Assembly (NCBI RefSeq): GCF_014650775.1
Contig: NZ_BMVP01000005.1
Location: 62,001 to 126,000, forward strand
DNA from: Streptomyces cirratus
GTDB taxonomy: Bacteria; Actinomycetota; Actinomycetes; Streptomycetales; Streptomycetaceae
Length of the DNA: 64,000 nt
Reading direction: 5' to 3'
Shown piece after piece: positions 24,216 to 33,433 of the stretch (positions are counted from its first letter, which is position 1; every line of letters starts with the position of its first letter). The notes below the pieces were generated by a model. The model searched no databases. It was not told the origin of the DNA and saw only the letters and a list, made by a program, of their open reading frames with translations. The translations under genes and the position numbers were made by a program.

Positions 24216-26194
24216 CCGCGCACCTCCGGCTCGCGCGCCGTCACGACCACCTGGTGCTGGTAGGAGAAGACCAGCGCGCCCGGTCCGATGTCGATCCGGT
24301 CGACCGGGGCGCCGCGCCGCCCTGTGATCGGGTCGGCGGCGAACAGCCGGATCTCCTCCACCAGCACGTCCCCGATGGCGCGTTGCAGCACGCCGAACAC
24401 CTCGCCGTACTGCACCGGCCGCCCGAACGGCCAGCCGGTGCCGTCCGGCCCGCCGCGCAGCGGGTTGAGGTGGCGGAACAGCGCGGCGAGCGCCGCGTCC
24501 CGCACCCGGTCGGCGTCCGCCTCGGGCGCCGACAGCCGGGCCACCACGGTGACGCCCTGGTAGACGGGCGGCTCCACGATCAGCCGGGTGCCGATCAGAC
24601 GCCGTTCGTCCAGGGTCGTGGTGACCGCCGTGAGCACCTGGTCGGAGGGGATCAGCTGCTCGAAGCGCAGCCGGTCGCCCTCGTCGGCCACCGCGTCCGG
24701 CACCACGAGGACCCGCACCGCGCCCGGGCCTCCCCCGCCGTCCCGGTCGGGCAGGCAGCGGACGCGGCGCACCGAGGGCGCCGCCTGGCGGGCGATGATC
24801 TCGTAGTCCTCGGCGGTCACCGCGCGCTCCTGCATGCGCAGCGTCTCCGGCGCCCGCAGCTTGGCGTTGTCGATGCTCTCCCCCGCGACGCCGCCGCGCG
24901 CCGCCTCCCGGTTGACGACCCGGGCGACGTACGGAACGGAGCTGCGCAGGACGGAGATCGCCCCGCGGGAGACGTTGCCCGCCGGGCCACCGCCGGTGCG
25001 GTAGCGGGCCACGCGGACCTGGGAACCCTTGGGCGGTACGGCGCCGCAGGGGCGCAGCGTGCCGTCAGCCTCGCGCAGCACCGGCGGAAACAGGAACTCG
25101 CCGTTCGTGGCGTCCACCCGGACGTGCCGGTCCGTGGGTCCCGAGCGGCCGAAGTGCTCCACCACCTCCCAGCGCTGCCATCCCTCCGGGGAGGACACCT
25201 CCACCACCGGGGGCTCCCCGTCGAGCAGTACGGGCGGCCGGCCGAGGCGGAACGTCTGCCCGGCCACCCCCTCCGACGCGCCGAGCGGTACGTCGGCCAC
25301 GCGCTCGGCGTGCTCCACGGCCATGGTGCCGCCGACGGTGAACACTTCGGCCTCGCGCACGGTCGGGGACTCCGAGTAGAACGGCTGGCCGGGTTCGGCC
25401 TCGGTGACCCGGCAGCGCAGCCAGCCCGCGCGGATCCCGCTGATCAGCGACGCGGTGTGCCCGGCGGGCACGTACACGATGACCTCGCCGGGCCGGTTCA
25501 GGCCGCCGGTGCTGTCGTCGCCGGTCTCGCAGCGCTGCCACCGGCCGCCGTCCCACGCCTCCCACACCAGCGGGGGCTGGCGCGGGTCGACGCCGACGCC
25601 CTCGACACGGCTGTCGAGGCGGACCGCGACCACACAGCGCGGTACCGCCGTCGGCAGGCCGAACAGCAGCGCGTCACCCGGCTCGGGCGCCGCCTGGAAG
25701 CACGGGATGTCCAGGCCCTCGGCGAGCGCCCCCGTCCGGTCGGTCACGTCACCGCTACGGGGCGCGGTGACCAGGCGCGTCAGCTCGCTCGGCACGATCC
25801 GCAGGTCGTCGGTGGTGGCGAAAACCACCGCCTCGGTGTCGGTCTGCGGATCGCTCTCGCCGGCCGCGGTCGTCACCTCGGTGCCGGCGGGCAGCGTCAC
25901 CGTCTCCGGCTGCGGGGCCGACAGCCAGAAGTCGACATCGGCGACGGCGGCCGACGGCGGGTACAGCTGGATGCCCAACAGGTCCAGGAACGCCAGGTAG
26001 TTCTTGTCCGGCACCCGGTTCAGCCGGTACAGCAGCTGGTCCACGAGGTACGCGAACGTCTCGATCAGGGTGACGCCCGGGTCGGAGACGTTGTGGTCGG
26101 TCCACTCCGGGGCGCGCTGCTGCACGTACCGCTTCGCCTCGTCGACGAGTTGCTGGAACCGCCGGTCGTCCAGGTTGGGGGAGGGCAGGGCCAT
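24212..26194 (-). CDS. cis11: Baseplate J-like wedge protein (Cis11)
   Basis: A 660-residue baseplate wedge protein (T4 gp6/P2 gpJ family). The N-terminal helix FQQLVDEAKRYVQQRAPEWTD then HNVSDPGVTLIETFAYLVDQ are typical. The central beta region holds the sheath-anchoring and trigger elements, and the C-terminal part contains RAVTAEDYEIIARQAAPSVR and NPLRGGPDGTGWPFGRPVQY, both conserved in gpJ-like proteins. Length suits Afp11-type proteins with an insertion. It is linked by ATGA overlaps to gp25 upstream and tail protein I downstream. It forms the baseplate ring that triggers sheath contraction. Confidence 0.93.
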   Translation of the reverse strand: MALPSPNLDDRRFQQLVDEAKRYVQQRAPEWTDHNVSDPGVTLIETFAYLVDQLLYRLNRVPDKNYLAFLDLLGIQLYPPSAAVADVDFWLSAPQPETVTLPAGTEVTTAAGESDPQTDTEAVVFATTDDLRIVPSELTRLVTAPRSGDVTDRTGALAEGLDIPCFQAAPEPGDALLFGLPTAVPRCVVAVRLDSRVEGVGVDPRQPPLVWEAWDGGRWQRCETGDDSTGGLNRPGEVIVYVPAGHTASLISGIRAGWLRCRVTEAEPGQPFYSESPTVREAEVFTVGGTMAVEHAERVADVPLGASEGVAGQTFRLGRPPVLLDGEPPVVEVSSPEGWQRWEVVEHFGRSGPTDRHVRVDATNGEFLFPPVLREADGTLRPCGAVPPKGSQVRVARYRTGGGPAGNVSRGAISVLRSSVPYVARVVNREAARGGVAGESIDNAKLRAPETLRMQERAVTAEDYEIIARQAAPSVRRVRCLPDRDGGGGPGAVRVLVVPDAVADEGDRLRFEQLIPSDQVLTAVTTTLDERRLIGTRLIVEPPVYQGVTVVARLSAPEADADRVRDAALAALFRHLNPLRGGPDGTGWPFGRPVQYGEVFGVLQRAIGDVLVEEIRLFAADPITGRRGAPVDRIDIGPGALVFSYQHQVVVTAREPEVRG

Positions 26195-26616
26195 CAGTCC
26201 GCGACCATTTCCTCGGCCCCCTCCTCGGAGGGGATCGTGTAGAAGGGGAAGACCAGGTTGCGCCGGTCATTGGTGGTGCGCACCGTGTAGTGCACATCGA
26301 TGTAGAGGGTGCCCGCCTCGACGGCGTCGAAGGCCACGACGACCTCGTCCACCGCGATCCGGGGCTCCCACCGCTCCAGCGCCTCGCGCACCTGCTGGGC
26401 GACCCGCCCGGCGGTGTCGCCGTCGCCGGGGGCGAAGACGTACTCGTGGATGCCGCAGCCGAACTCGGGCCGCATCGGCCGCTCGCCGGGCGCGGTGCCG
26501 AGCACGAGCCGGATGGCCTCCTCCAGCTCCCGTTCCCGCTCGACCATGGCGATCCCGCCGGTCGGCCCGACCCGCAGGGGGAAGGCCCAGCCGCGTCCGA
26601 TGAACCGCTCGCTCAT
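26194..26616 (-). CDS. cis9: gp25-like baseplate wedge protein (Cis9)
   Basis: A 140-residue protein of the T4 gp25/GPW lysozyme-like wedge family (structural, no lysozyme activity). It starts MSERFIGRGWAFPLRVG and contains the family core EEAIRLVLGTAPGERPMRPEFG, plus the CGIHEYVF loop. The EPR motif of gp25 proteins, which nucleates sheath assembly, is present as WEPRIAVDEV. The ATG at 26616 overlaps the PAAR stop; a GTG one codon earlier is possible. It seeds sheath polymerisation on the baseplate. Confidence 0.94.
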   Translation of the reverse strand: MSERFIGRGWAFPLRVGPTGGIAMVERERELEEAIRLVLGTAPGERPMRPEFGCGIHEYVFAPGDGDTAGRVAQQVREALERWEPRIAVDEVVVAFDAVEAGTLYIDVHYTVRTTNDRRNLVFPFYTIPSEEGAEEMVAD

Positions 26617-26933
26617 CACACACCGCCGATCAGGACGGTGGGGGCGCCGGTCAGGACCATCGCGCCGCAGGCGGTCTGGTCGCGGGCCCTGGCGGCGGGC
26701 AGCCCGCCGATGAGCACCACCCCCGCGGTGGCCGCGGCCGGGTTCGGTACGAGTACGTTGGCCGGCCCCAGGGCCGCGTGCGGCACGACCGGGCAGACGT
26801 GCAGGCTGCCCACGACAGCCGCGGGCAGGCCGCCGATCAGCACCGTCGCCACCGTCGCGGCGGCGCCGGGCGGGGGCGTGCCGATCCGGCCACCGTGGTT
26901 GGTGGGGTCGCCGGTACGCGCTGCGGCTGGCAT
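26616..26933 (-). CDS. cis10: PAAR-domain spike tip protein (Cis10)
   Basis: A 105-residue PAAR-repeat protein that caps the VgrG-like spike. It starts MPAAARTGDPTNHGG and contains two repeated VLIGGLPAA elements (about 32-40 and 73-81) with the His and Cys residues (DPTNHGG, SLHVCPVVPHA, ACGAMV) that bind the tip metal in PAAR proteins. AGGAGC is the ribosome site. It follows the spike gene by 46 bases and overlaps gp25. There is no C-terminal toxin extension, so it is a plain tip. Confidence 0.94.
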   Translation of the reverse strand: MPAAARTGDPTNHGGRIGTPPPGAAATVATVLIGGLPAAVVGSLHVCPVVPHAALGPANVLVPNPAAATAGVVLIGGLPAARARDQTACGAMVLTGAPTVLIGGV

Positions 26934-26979
26934 CGGGTGCTCCTAGGGGAAAGCGGTAGCGGGAGGAGAGCGGGAGGGG

Positions 26980-28797
26980 TCAGTTGATGCGGATGAGGCG
27001 GGCCTTGAGGACGCCGAGCAGGCCGCCGTTGATGGTGACGTCGGACGTTCCGTTCACCTGCACCGACCGGCCGCCGATGGTGACCCCGGCGGTGCCGTCG
27101 ATGTCCACCTGCCGGCCGGACACCTTCACGGTGCCCCGCCGGGCATCCAGCGTGATGCCGTTCTTGTCCAGGAGGACGGAGGTCAGCGGGCGGCCCCGGC
27201 CCGCGTACACGGTGAGCTCGATCCGGTCCCGGCGGTCGTCCATGCGTACTTCGAGCCGCTCGTCCCCGGTCACCAGCCGCAGCCCGGAGGGCCCCGGCGC
27301 CCGCGCGTCCAGCAGCTCCACCCGGTGGCCGGAACGGGACACCACCGAGCGGCGGTTGACCTTGCCGCTGGTCTTGTCGATCAGCGGCACGTCGTGCGGG
27401 GAGGGCTGGTCCACCCCGTTGTACAGGCCGCCGATGACGTACGGACTGTCAAGCAGCCCCTGCTCGAAGCCGACCAGCACCTCGTCGTTGACCTCGGGAC
27501 TCACCACACCGCCACCGCCCTTGCCGCCCCACTGGACGGTGCGCACCCAGTCGGTGACGTACGTGTCGTCCAGCCAGGGGAACTGCAGCCGGACCGCGCC
27601 GCGTTGGGAGCCGTTCGGCTCGCGCACGTCCGTCACCACGCCGATCGCCAGACCGGGGATGCGCGGGCCGCGCCCGGGCGCGTTGGCGCCGGTCACCAGG
27701 CCGGCCAGGGAGCGGTCCGGGCTGGCGCTGACCCACACGGTGGTGCGGTAGCCGCCGTGCGGTTCCAGCACGTGCTGCACGGCAGTCGCCGTGTACCGGC
27801 CGGAGAACGCCTGCCCGACGTTGCCGAGCGCCACCGGCTTGCCCGCCCGCAGCATCGGATTGCCCTCGGCCACCGCCTCCAGCTCGCCGAACCCGGCGCT
27901 GACCTGGCCGGCCGCCGCCTTCGCGACAGCCGTCGTCTCGGCCTGCGTACGGTACGGAGTGTCCGTGACGGCCACCGCCGACGTCCCGAACCGGGCGCCG
28001 AGCTGGGGGCTGAGACCCGGCGCCACGGTGTCGCTGACCACGGACGGCTGCTCCGCGACCAGCGGCCGCTTCGTGGTCACGTCCCAGCCGCGCACCTGCA
28101 CCTTCGAGGCGCCGTCGGCGGCCGACAGGGCGGCGCGCAGGGCGAGGAGGTTGCGTCCGTACTCCAGGACCATCGGGTTGCGCGCGGCCGACGTCGACGG
28201 GGCGGGTGCCCCGGAGGCCTTGGTGGGCTTGGTGAACTGGAGCAGGCCCTGGTCGTCGACGCGCACCAGCGCGCCGCTCTCGGCCGCGAGGTACTGCAGG
28301 AAGTCCCAGTCGGAGACGTTCGCTTGCGACAGCTGCTTGTACGTCACCGGCGCCGCCTCCACCTTCCCGACGGCGAGCCCGGCGCCCGCGGCCACCTTGC
28401 GCACGATCGCGGCGGCCGTCATGTTCCGGTACGCCACGACCTTGCGGCCGCGCTGGAGGCGGTGCGCCTTGGAGTAGGCGCGTACCACGGTGAACGAGCC
28501 GGTCCGGTCCCGGTCGATCTCCAGGGCGGTGACCTCGCCGTTGAACAGCCGCTCCCGGGCCTGCCCCTTCACCGTCATCACCGACACCCGCAGCGGGCTG
28601 CCGATGGTGATGCCGGTGGCGCGCAGGAACTCGTGATCGGGGTCGCGGTAGGTGAGCACCGCCGTGTCCGGCAGGCCCACGTTCTCGTCCACCACGCAGC
28701 TCACCAGCTGCGCCGCCCAGATCGGCGCGAGTTCGCCGGGCGCTTCCACGATCGGGTCCGCCGCGAACGACCGGCCCCCGGATTCGGCTCCGCTCAC
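26980..28797 (-). CDS. cis8: VgrG/gp5-gp27-like spike protein (Cis8)
   Basis: Central spike, 605 residues. The N-terminal gp27-like part covers about residues 15-350 (a two-barrel domain with ITIGSPLRVSVMTV and DWDFLQYLAAESGALVRVDD). An OB-fold at about 370-470 has GVVTDVREPNG, RLQFPWLDD and PEVNDEVLVGFEQGLLDSPY. A C-terminal beta-helix with repeated KVSGRQVDIDGTAGV, TIGGRSVQVNG, VTINGG ends the protein. It overlaps the LysM gene by four bases. The PAAR tip that sharpens it is encoded next. Confidence 0.95.
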   Translation of the reverse strand: MSGAESGGRSFAADPIVEAPGELAPIWAAQLVSCVVDENVGLPDTAVLTYRDPDHEFLRATGITIGSPLRVSVMTVKGQARERLFNGEVTALEIDRDRTGSFTVVRAYSKAHRLQRGRKVVAYRNMTAAAIVRKVAAGAGLAVGKVEAAPVTYKQLSQANVSDWDFLQYLAAESGALVRVDDQGLLQFTKPTKASGAPAPSTSAARNPMVLEYGRNLLALRAALSAADGASKVQVRGWDVTTKRPLVAEQPSVVSDTVAPGLSPQLGARFGTSAVAVTDTPYRTQAETTAVAKAAAGQVSAGFGELEAVAEGNPMLRAGKPVALGNVGQAFSGRYTATAVQHVLEPHGGYRTTVWVSASPDRSLAGLVTGANAPGRGPRIPGLAIGVVTDVREPNGSQRGAVRLQFPWLDDTYVTDWVRTVQWGGKGGGGVVSPEVNDEVLVGFEQGLLDSPYVIGGLYNGVDQPSPHDVPLIDKTSGKVNRRSVVSRSGHRVELLDARAPGPSGLRLVTGDERLEVRMDDRRDRIELTVYAGRGRPLTSVLLDKNGITLDARRGTVKVSGRQVDIDGTAGVTIGGRSVQVNGTSDVTINGGLLGVLKARLIRIN

Positions 28798-29519
28798 CGC
28801 TGCTCCTCCTCGCCGTGGGTGTCCTGCAGGCCCGGCACCACGAGTTCGGATCCGGGGACGAGCGCCATCGGGTCGTCGATGCGGTTGGCCTCCGCGATGG
28901 CCCGCCAGGCCGTCGCGTCGCCGTACTCGCGCCAGGCCAGCATCGCCAGGCTGTCCCCCGCCACGACGGTGTGCGTACTGCGGGCGGTGCGCGCGCCCGA
29001 CGTGGGGTTCTGGCCGGGCGGATCGACGCTCGCTTCCTCGATGGACAGCGAGCAGGTGGCCCGCAGCGGCTTGCCGTCCACGTCGAAGAGCGTGTACGAG
29101 ACCGAGAGGTTCGACAGCACCCCGTCGAAGGACGTCGTGCGTGCGCTACCCCACTCGAAACGCACCCAGGGGCTCGCCGGCTTCTTCCGGCCGAGGCTGG
29201 CGGGCGTCGGCACGCAGGCCTTCATCAGCTTCTCCACCGCCTGCTCCACCGAGTTGTCGTGTTTGGCGGTGGCATCCAGGAACACGTCCAGGCTCAGCGT
29301 GCGCGGGCCGCTGCCCACGAACTCGGGCAGGGCCGACTGGCCGGCCATCCGGGAGGGGGTGCGCCGCCACTCGGTGGTCTTGCCCAGCTGGAGGGTGGAG
29401 GGGTTGAACTGCAGGTCGAGCTTCGCGATCGTCCCGCCGGGCCTGGCCCCGACCGAGGCCGGGGGCTCTTTGAGGGTGAGCTGGGCCCGGGCGCGGCTGG
29501 CGCGTGCCGATGAGGCCAT
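28794..29519 (-). CDS. cis7: LysM-domain tail hub protein (Cis7)
   Basis: A 241-residue tube-initiator/hub protein equivalent to Afp7 and T4 gp53. The N-terminal structural region covers about 25-165 (LQFNPSTLQLGKTTEWRR, LSLDVFLDAT, FEWGS). A LysM domain sits at 183-231 (THTVVAGDSLAMLAWREYGD then WRAIAEANRI). In these particles the LysM fold glues wedge to hub and does not bind cell wall. ATG 29519 opens it 48 bases after the second tube gene, and it overlaps the spike gene by four bases. Confidence 0.93.
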   Translation of the reverse strand: MASSARASRARAQLTLKEPPASVGARPGGTIAKLDLQFNPSTLQLGKTTEWRRTPSRMAGQSALPEFVGSGPRTLSLDVFLDATAKHDNSVEQAVEKLMKACVPTPASLGRKKPASPWVRFEWGSARTTSFDGVLSNLSVSYTLFDVDGKPLRATCSLSIEEASVDPPGQNPTSGARTARSTHTVVAGDSLAMLAWREYGDATAWRAIAEANRIDDPMALVPGSELVVPGLQDTHGEEEQR

Positions 29520-29567
29520 GGCCGTGGGGTTCCTTCCGGAGGGGGGTTGCGGGGGCGGGGCGGGCGG

Positions 29568-29993
29568 TCAGGAGGGGAGCAGGCCCTCGTGGGCGATCTC
29601 CAGCGTCTCCACCGCCGCTTCGGAGTGGGCCGGGTCGAAGGACGGGCCCTGCCAGCGCACCGGGACGATCCCGAACACCTGCCAGCTGATGATCCGGCTC
29701 AGATCGGGGCGCAGGGCGACGATCTCCCCGTCCTTGGGCTCGACCCGCCGCAGCGTCTCGTCCAGCCAGCGGCCGATCTTCGCCGTGTCGGCGGTGACGG
29801 GCCGGGTGAGGGTGATGTTCGACCAGGTCACACGGCCGGGCAGTTGGTGGGTGAAGCCGTTGTTGCCGCCTTCGGCGTAGCTCTCCATCTCGACCTCGGC
29901 GCCCATGCCGGAGCAGGTGTGGAAGGCGCCGAGGTCGTTGCCGCCGATCGCCAGCCGGAAGAACACGCTGGTCGCGAAGATGTTGTCCGTCAT
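29568..29993 (-). CDS. Second tail tube protein (gp19-like, Cis5 position)
   Basis: A 141-residue gp19/Hcp-fold protein (FFRLAIGGNDLGAFHTCSG, TWSNITLTRPVTADTAKIGRW). It differs from the main tube protein at 33927-34367 and sits directly upstream of the LysM hub gene, as Afp5 does. The equivalent in related particles starts the tube on the spike. Twenty-eight bases separate it from the large Pro/Ala-rich gene, 48 from the LysM gene. Confidence 0.9.
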   Translation of the reverse strand: MTDNIFATSVFFRLAIGGNDLGAFHTCSGMGAEVEMESYAEGGNNGFTHQLPGRVTWSNITLTRPVTADTAKIGRWLDETLRRVEPKDGEIVALRPDLSRIISWQVFGIVPVRWQGPSFDPAHSEAAVETLEIAHEGLLPS

Positions 29994-30021
29994 CGTTTCT
30001 CGTTCCTGGTTGGTCCGGTGC

Positions 30022-33000
30022 TCAGCGGCGGCCGTCGAAGGGCCTGCCCGCGCGTTCGCGGCCGCGCCGCAGCTCGGTGCGGAGCAGGCGGGCGACCGGG
30101 TCGAGCAGTCGGCGGGCCAGATCGTCCAGATCGAGGTCGCCGCCGCCGCTGCCGCTGCCTTGTGGTGGGGGGCCGGCTGCCGGGGTCGGTGCGGGTGTGC
30201 CGTTGCCCCGGCTGCGGGCCGGCTCGCGCTGCACCGACGGCGGGTCCGCCGGCCGGGCGGCGGGGGGCGCCGCCCCGGGCCGCACCACGGGGACGGGGTG
30301 CGCTGCCGGCCCGGCCGGGGCGGGCTGGACCACGAGCGGCGGCGCCTGCGGGGCGGTCACGGGCAGCCGGGTGGCGGGCGCCGCGACCGGCGCGGGCGCT
30401 GGGCGGGGCCCGGGCGCCGGCCGTACGACGGGGGCGGCGCGCGGGGTGGGCACGGGGGGCGCGGACGTCGGTCCGGGCCGGCCGGCCGCTGCCCGCTGGA
30501 GCGGTGGGGCGGTGGGCGAGCCGGGCCAGCGTGCCGCGACGACGGGACGGCTTGCCGCCGGGCGGGGTGCGGGGGCGGCCGCGCTCCCCATGTCACCGGT
30601 GCTGCCGAGGGTCAGGGGCCGGGCCGCCAGGAGCTGGACGGTGCGGCGGTGGGGCGGAGTTCCGCTCCGCTCGCTGCCTGCGGGGGTGACGACGGGCGGG
30701 ACGGGCCGGTCGGCGCGCCGGACCCCGGCGGGGCCGCCCGGGTGGCCCGCGAGGTGCGGGGCCGTGGGCTCGGTGCCGGTGCCGGTGCCGGTGGCCTGCG
30801 GTGTGGTGGCCCGCTGGACGAGCGGGGGCGCGGCCGGGGAGGCCGGGGCGGTGGAGGCCGGGGCGGTGGAGGGTTCGGCGGTGCGGCGCTGTACGCCGCT
30901 CCCCTCCCCCAGCAGCGACGCGTGCTCAGGTGCGAGCGCGCGCTGTACGTCGGCACGGGAGAGGGGCCGAGCGGCAGCGGGCACCGAGGCGGTCGGCGGC
31001 AGCGAGGGCAACGGCGCCCCCAGCCCGCTCCGGACGCGCGGCTTGGCGCCGCCCGGGCCGCCGGGCCCGCGAGGCGCCTCGGGCCGGTCCGCGTGGCGCC
31101 GCGCCCCGTTGTCGGGCTCGGCCTGGCGCTGGACCACGGGCATCGCCGGGGCGGGCGCGGAGCCGGCTGCGGCTGCGGCTGCGCCGGGGGCCGACGGCAC
31201 TGCGGTGGGCGGCAGTTCGGCCAGGGGGGCGCCGAGCGGTGCGCGGCTGCCCGCACGCTGCACGGGCGGCGTGACCACCGGGGGGACGGCGGGACGCACG
31301 ACGGCCACGCGCCGCGCGGGCGTCGCGGGCCGCCGGGCGACGGTCAGCAACCGGCCGACGGCGCGCGCCCGCACCACGGCGGGCGCCTCCGGGGCGGCCC
31401 CGGATCCTGCTCGGCCGGGGGCTCGCGTGGATCGCGATGTGCCCGCCGGAGCAGGCCGGTCCGATGGAGCTCCGGCCGTACGGCCGGGACGGGCCCCGGC
31501 GTCGGCCGGGACGGCCCCGGACGCCGCGGCCCGCTGGGCAGACGTGTCCCCGCCCGTACGGCCGGGTGCCCGCGTGGGTCCCGATGTGCCCGCCGAAGCG
31601 GGCCGGCCCGATGGGGCTGCGTCGGCCGGGACGGAACGGGACCCGGTTCTTGCGGCGGAGGCGGGGCCGGGACCGGCGGACGCGCCCCGGGCCGGGGTGC
31701 CCTCGGCGGTCGCTCCGGGGACCACCGCGATACGGCGCACCAGCGGGAACCGCGCGGGCGTCGGCGTACGGCCGGGCGCGTCCGGGGACCCGGCGGTGCT
31801 GTCGCCGGCCCGCTGTACGGCGGCCGGGGGCGTGCCGAGCACCGCTGCGGAGTGCGTGGGCGTGAGACCACGGGTACCCGCCTCCCCCGCGCCGCCACGA
31901 CCGGGGGCCCGCCCGCCGGAGGCGGACGGAACGGAACCCGGCAGGGAGCCGTCTGCGGACGCGGCCGCGCGGTCGGCGCCGCGCGCTGGCGAGGCGGAGT
32001 CCGGCACCGTCCGCCGCTGTGCGGGCGTCGGCGTACCGGGGGTCCCGGCCCCCGCGCCACCACGGCCGGATGCCTGCCCGACGACCGGACCGGGCGCGCC
32101 GCCACGGGTGCCGATGGCAGAGGCAGGCGGTACGGAACCCGGCCCGGGCCAGCCGGGGCCGGAGACGACCGGGCCCGGCGTGGCCCCGGCACTGCCACCC
32201 GACGGCGAGCCGGAACCCGGCACGGCACGGGGTGCGGGCGTCGGCGTACCCGGGGTCGCGGAGCCCGCGCCGCCACGGGAGACGACCGGGCCCGGCGTGG
32301 CCCCGGCAGCGCCACCCGAGCGGACACCGCCGGAGGCAGGCGGTACGGCGCCCGGCCCGGAAACGTCCCCCGCGCCGCCACGCACCGAGGCCCGCCCGAC
32401 GACCGGACCCGGCGTGGTGCCCGCCCGGCCACCCGAGCGGTCGGAGGCGGAGCCCAGCAGTGGCCGCCCCGCACCCGGCGCCCCTGAGGGGGCCCGCTGT
32501 GCGGGCGTCGCCGTACCCGGCGTCCCGGACCCCGCGCCGCCACGGGCGACGACCGGACCCGGCGCGACGCCGGCAGCGCCACCCGGACGGTCCGAGGCCG
32601 AGTCCGGCACGGCCCGCCCCGCACCCGGCGCGGTCGGGTGTGCGGGCGTCGCCGTGCCCGGGGTCGCGGACCCCGCACCGCCACGGGCCGAGGCCCGCGC
32701 GACGACGGGACCCGGCGCGCCGCTGCCGCGCACCGGTTCGGCGGAGCCCCGCACGGCTCGGGTCCGGCTCGGCGAGCCCGACGCGGAGGGCTCCGTGGCC
32801 GCCGACCGGCCGCCACGCGTGGTGGCACGGGCAACCGCCGCCGCGTCGGTCCGCCGTACCGGCTCGGCCGGCGGCTGCGCCCCCGGCGCGGGTTCCGCTT
32901 CGTCCGGGCGGCGCAGCGCGCGCAGCAGCAGCGGGCCGCCGTCGGTGCGGGTGGGGTGGCCGGTGGCGGGGCGGGCCACGCCGCGTACGAGTCCGGCCGG

Positions 33001-33270
33001 GGCGGTCGGCAGCACGGCGTGGGCGAGCCCGGTGTCGAACGACGGGTCGCGCCACGCGGCCAGGCCGGCCCGGAAGGCGAGCCCGTCACTGACGCCCATC
33101 GGCGCGCGGGACACGGTCAGCACGGGCGGCGCCGTCCGGCGCCAGCCGCCGTCCCAGTCGCCGGGCACGCCGGGAACCGGCACGCCGACGGCCGGCCCGG
33201 CGGCAGCCGTGGCCGACGCCGTACCGGAGGCCGTCACGGCCCGCCGGCGCAGCCTGTCCCGCCATGCCAT
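30022..33270 (-). CDS. Large Pro/Ala/Gly-rich disordered eCIS protein
   Basis: Encodes 1,082 residues, almost entirely low complexity (Pro, Ala, Gly, Arg, Ser, Thr), with recurrent GAPGPVVARA, GGAGSATPGTATPA and PSASGG-like phrases at about residues 180-480. Only the first 110 residues (TVSRAPMGVSDGLAFRAGLA) and the last 40 (LDLDDLARRLLDPVARLLRT) look structured; the latter is an amphipathic helix. It sits between the chaperone-like pair and the second tube gene, where contractile phages carry the tape-measure gene, yet it is not helical like known tape measures. It could be a length ruler, a lumen or cargo scaffold, or an assembly factor. GC3 bias and operon spacing (four bases) support that it is translated. 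Confidence 0.8.
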   Translation of the reverse strand: MAWRDRLRRRAVTASGTASATAAAGPAVGVPVPGVPGDWDGGWRRTAPPVLTVSRAPMGVSDGLAFRAGLAAWRDPSFDTGLAHAVLPTAPAGLVRGVARPATGHPTRTDGGPLLLRALRRPDEAEPAPGAQPPAEPVRRTDAAAVARATTRGGRSAATEPSASGSPSRTRAVRGSAEPVRGSGAPGPVVARASARGGAGSATPGTATPAHPTAPGAGRAVPDSASDRPGGAAGVAPGPVVARGGAGSGTPGTATPAQRAPSGAPGAGRPLLGSASDRSGGRAGTTPGPVVGRASVRGGAGDVSGPGAVPPASGGVRSGGAAGATPGPVVSRGGAGSATPGTPTPAPRAVPGSGSPSGGSAGATPGPVVSGPGWPGPGSVPPASAIGTRGGAPGPVVGQASGRGGAGAGTPGTPTPAQRRTVPDSASPARGADRAAASADGSLPGSVPSASGGRAPGRGGAGEAGTRGLTPTHSAAVLGTPPAAVQRAGDSTAGSPDAPGRTPTPARFPLVRRIAVVPGATAEGTPARGASAGPGPASAARTGSRSVPADAAPSGRPASAGTSGPTRAPGRTGGDTSAQRAAASGAVPADAGARPGRTAGAPSDRPAPAGTSRSTRAPGRAGSGAAPEAPAVVRARAVGRLLTVARRPATPARRVAVVRPAVPPVVTPPVQRAGSRAPLGAPLAELPPTAVPSAPGAAAAAAGSAPAPAMPVVQRQAEPDNGARRHADRPEAPRGPGGPGGAKPRVRSGLGAPLPSLPPTASVPAAARPLSRADVQRALAPEHASLLGEGSGVQRRTAEPSTAPASTAPASPAAPPLVQRATTPQATGTGTGTEPTAPHLAGHPGGPAGVRRADRPVPPVVTPAGSERSGTPPHRRTVQLLAARPLTLGSTGDMGSAAAPAPRPAASRPVVAARWPGSPTAPPLQRAAAGRPGPTSAPPVPTPRAAPVVRPAPGPRPAPAPVAAPATRLPVTAPQAPPLVVQPAPAGPAAHPVPVVRPGAAPPAARPADPPSVQREPARSRGNGTPAPTPAAGPPPQGSGSGGGDLDLDDLARRLLDPVARLLRTELRRGRERAGRPFDGRR

Positions 33271-33274
33271 CTAC

Positions 33275-33433
33275 TCAACCGCCTTCGTTCACCCGGGTGT
33301 TGATACGTGCGATCTCGGTGACCCACTCCTGCCGTTCACCGTGGGTCAGGTCGAGGATCTCGTCGCGCTGCCAGTGGAAGTGGTAGGCGATGTACGCGAT
33401 CTCCTCCTTCAGCCGGGGGAGCGCGTACGTCAC
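33275..33433 (-). CDS. DUF6760-like small eCIS protein, tail-chaperone-like
   Basis: A 52-residue protein from a GTG that overlaps the upstream stop (GTGA). The sequence YHFHWQRDEILDLTHGERQE followed by WVTEIARIN resembles the phage GpE-type tail-assembly chaperone segment (helix, Trp, 'EL..W' motif). It is located as in phages, between tube and tape-measure positions. The same frame stays open upstream over the last 50 bases of the 166-residue gene, with a G-run just before that gene's stop. A frameshifted fusion of the two is therefore conceivable. Confidence 0.8.
   Translation of the reverse strand: MTYALPRLKEEIAYIAYHFHWQRDEILDLTHGERQEWVTEIARINTRVNEGG

Noticed and set aside
24212..26242. 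A 662-codon plus-strand frame opposite the baseplate J gene.
   Set aside because: Antisense shadow; the minus-strand product has clear gpJ motifs and coupled neighbours.
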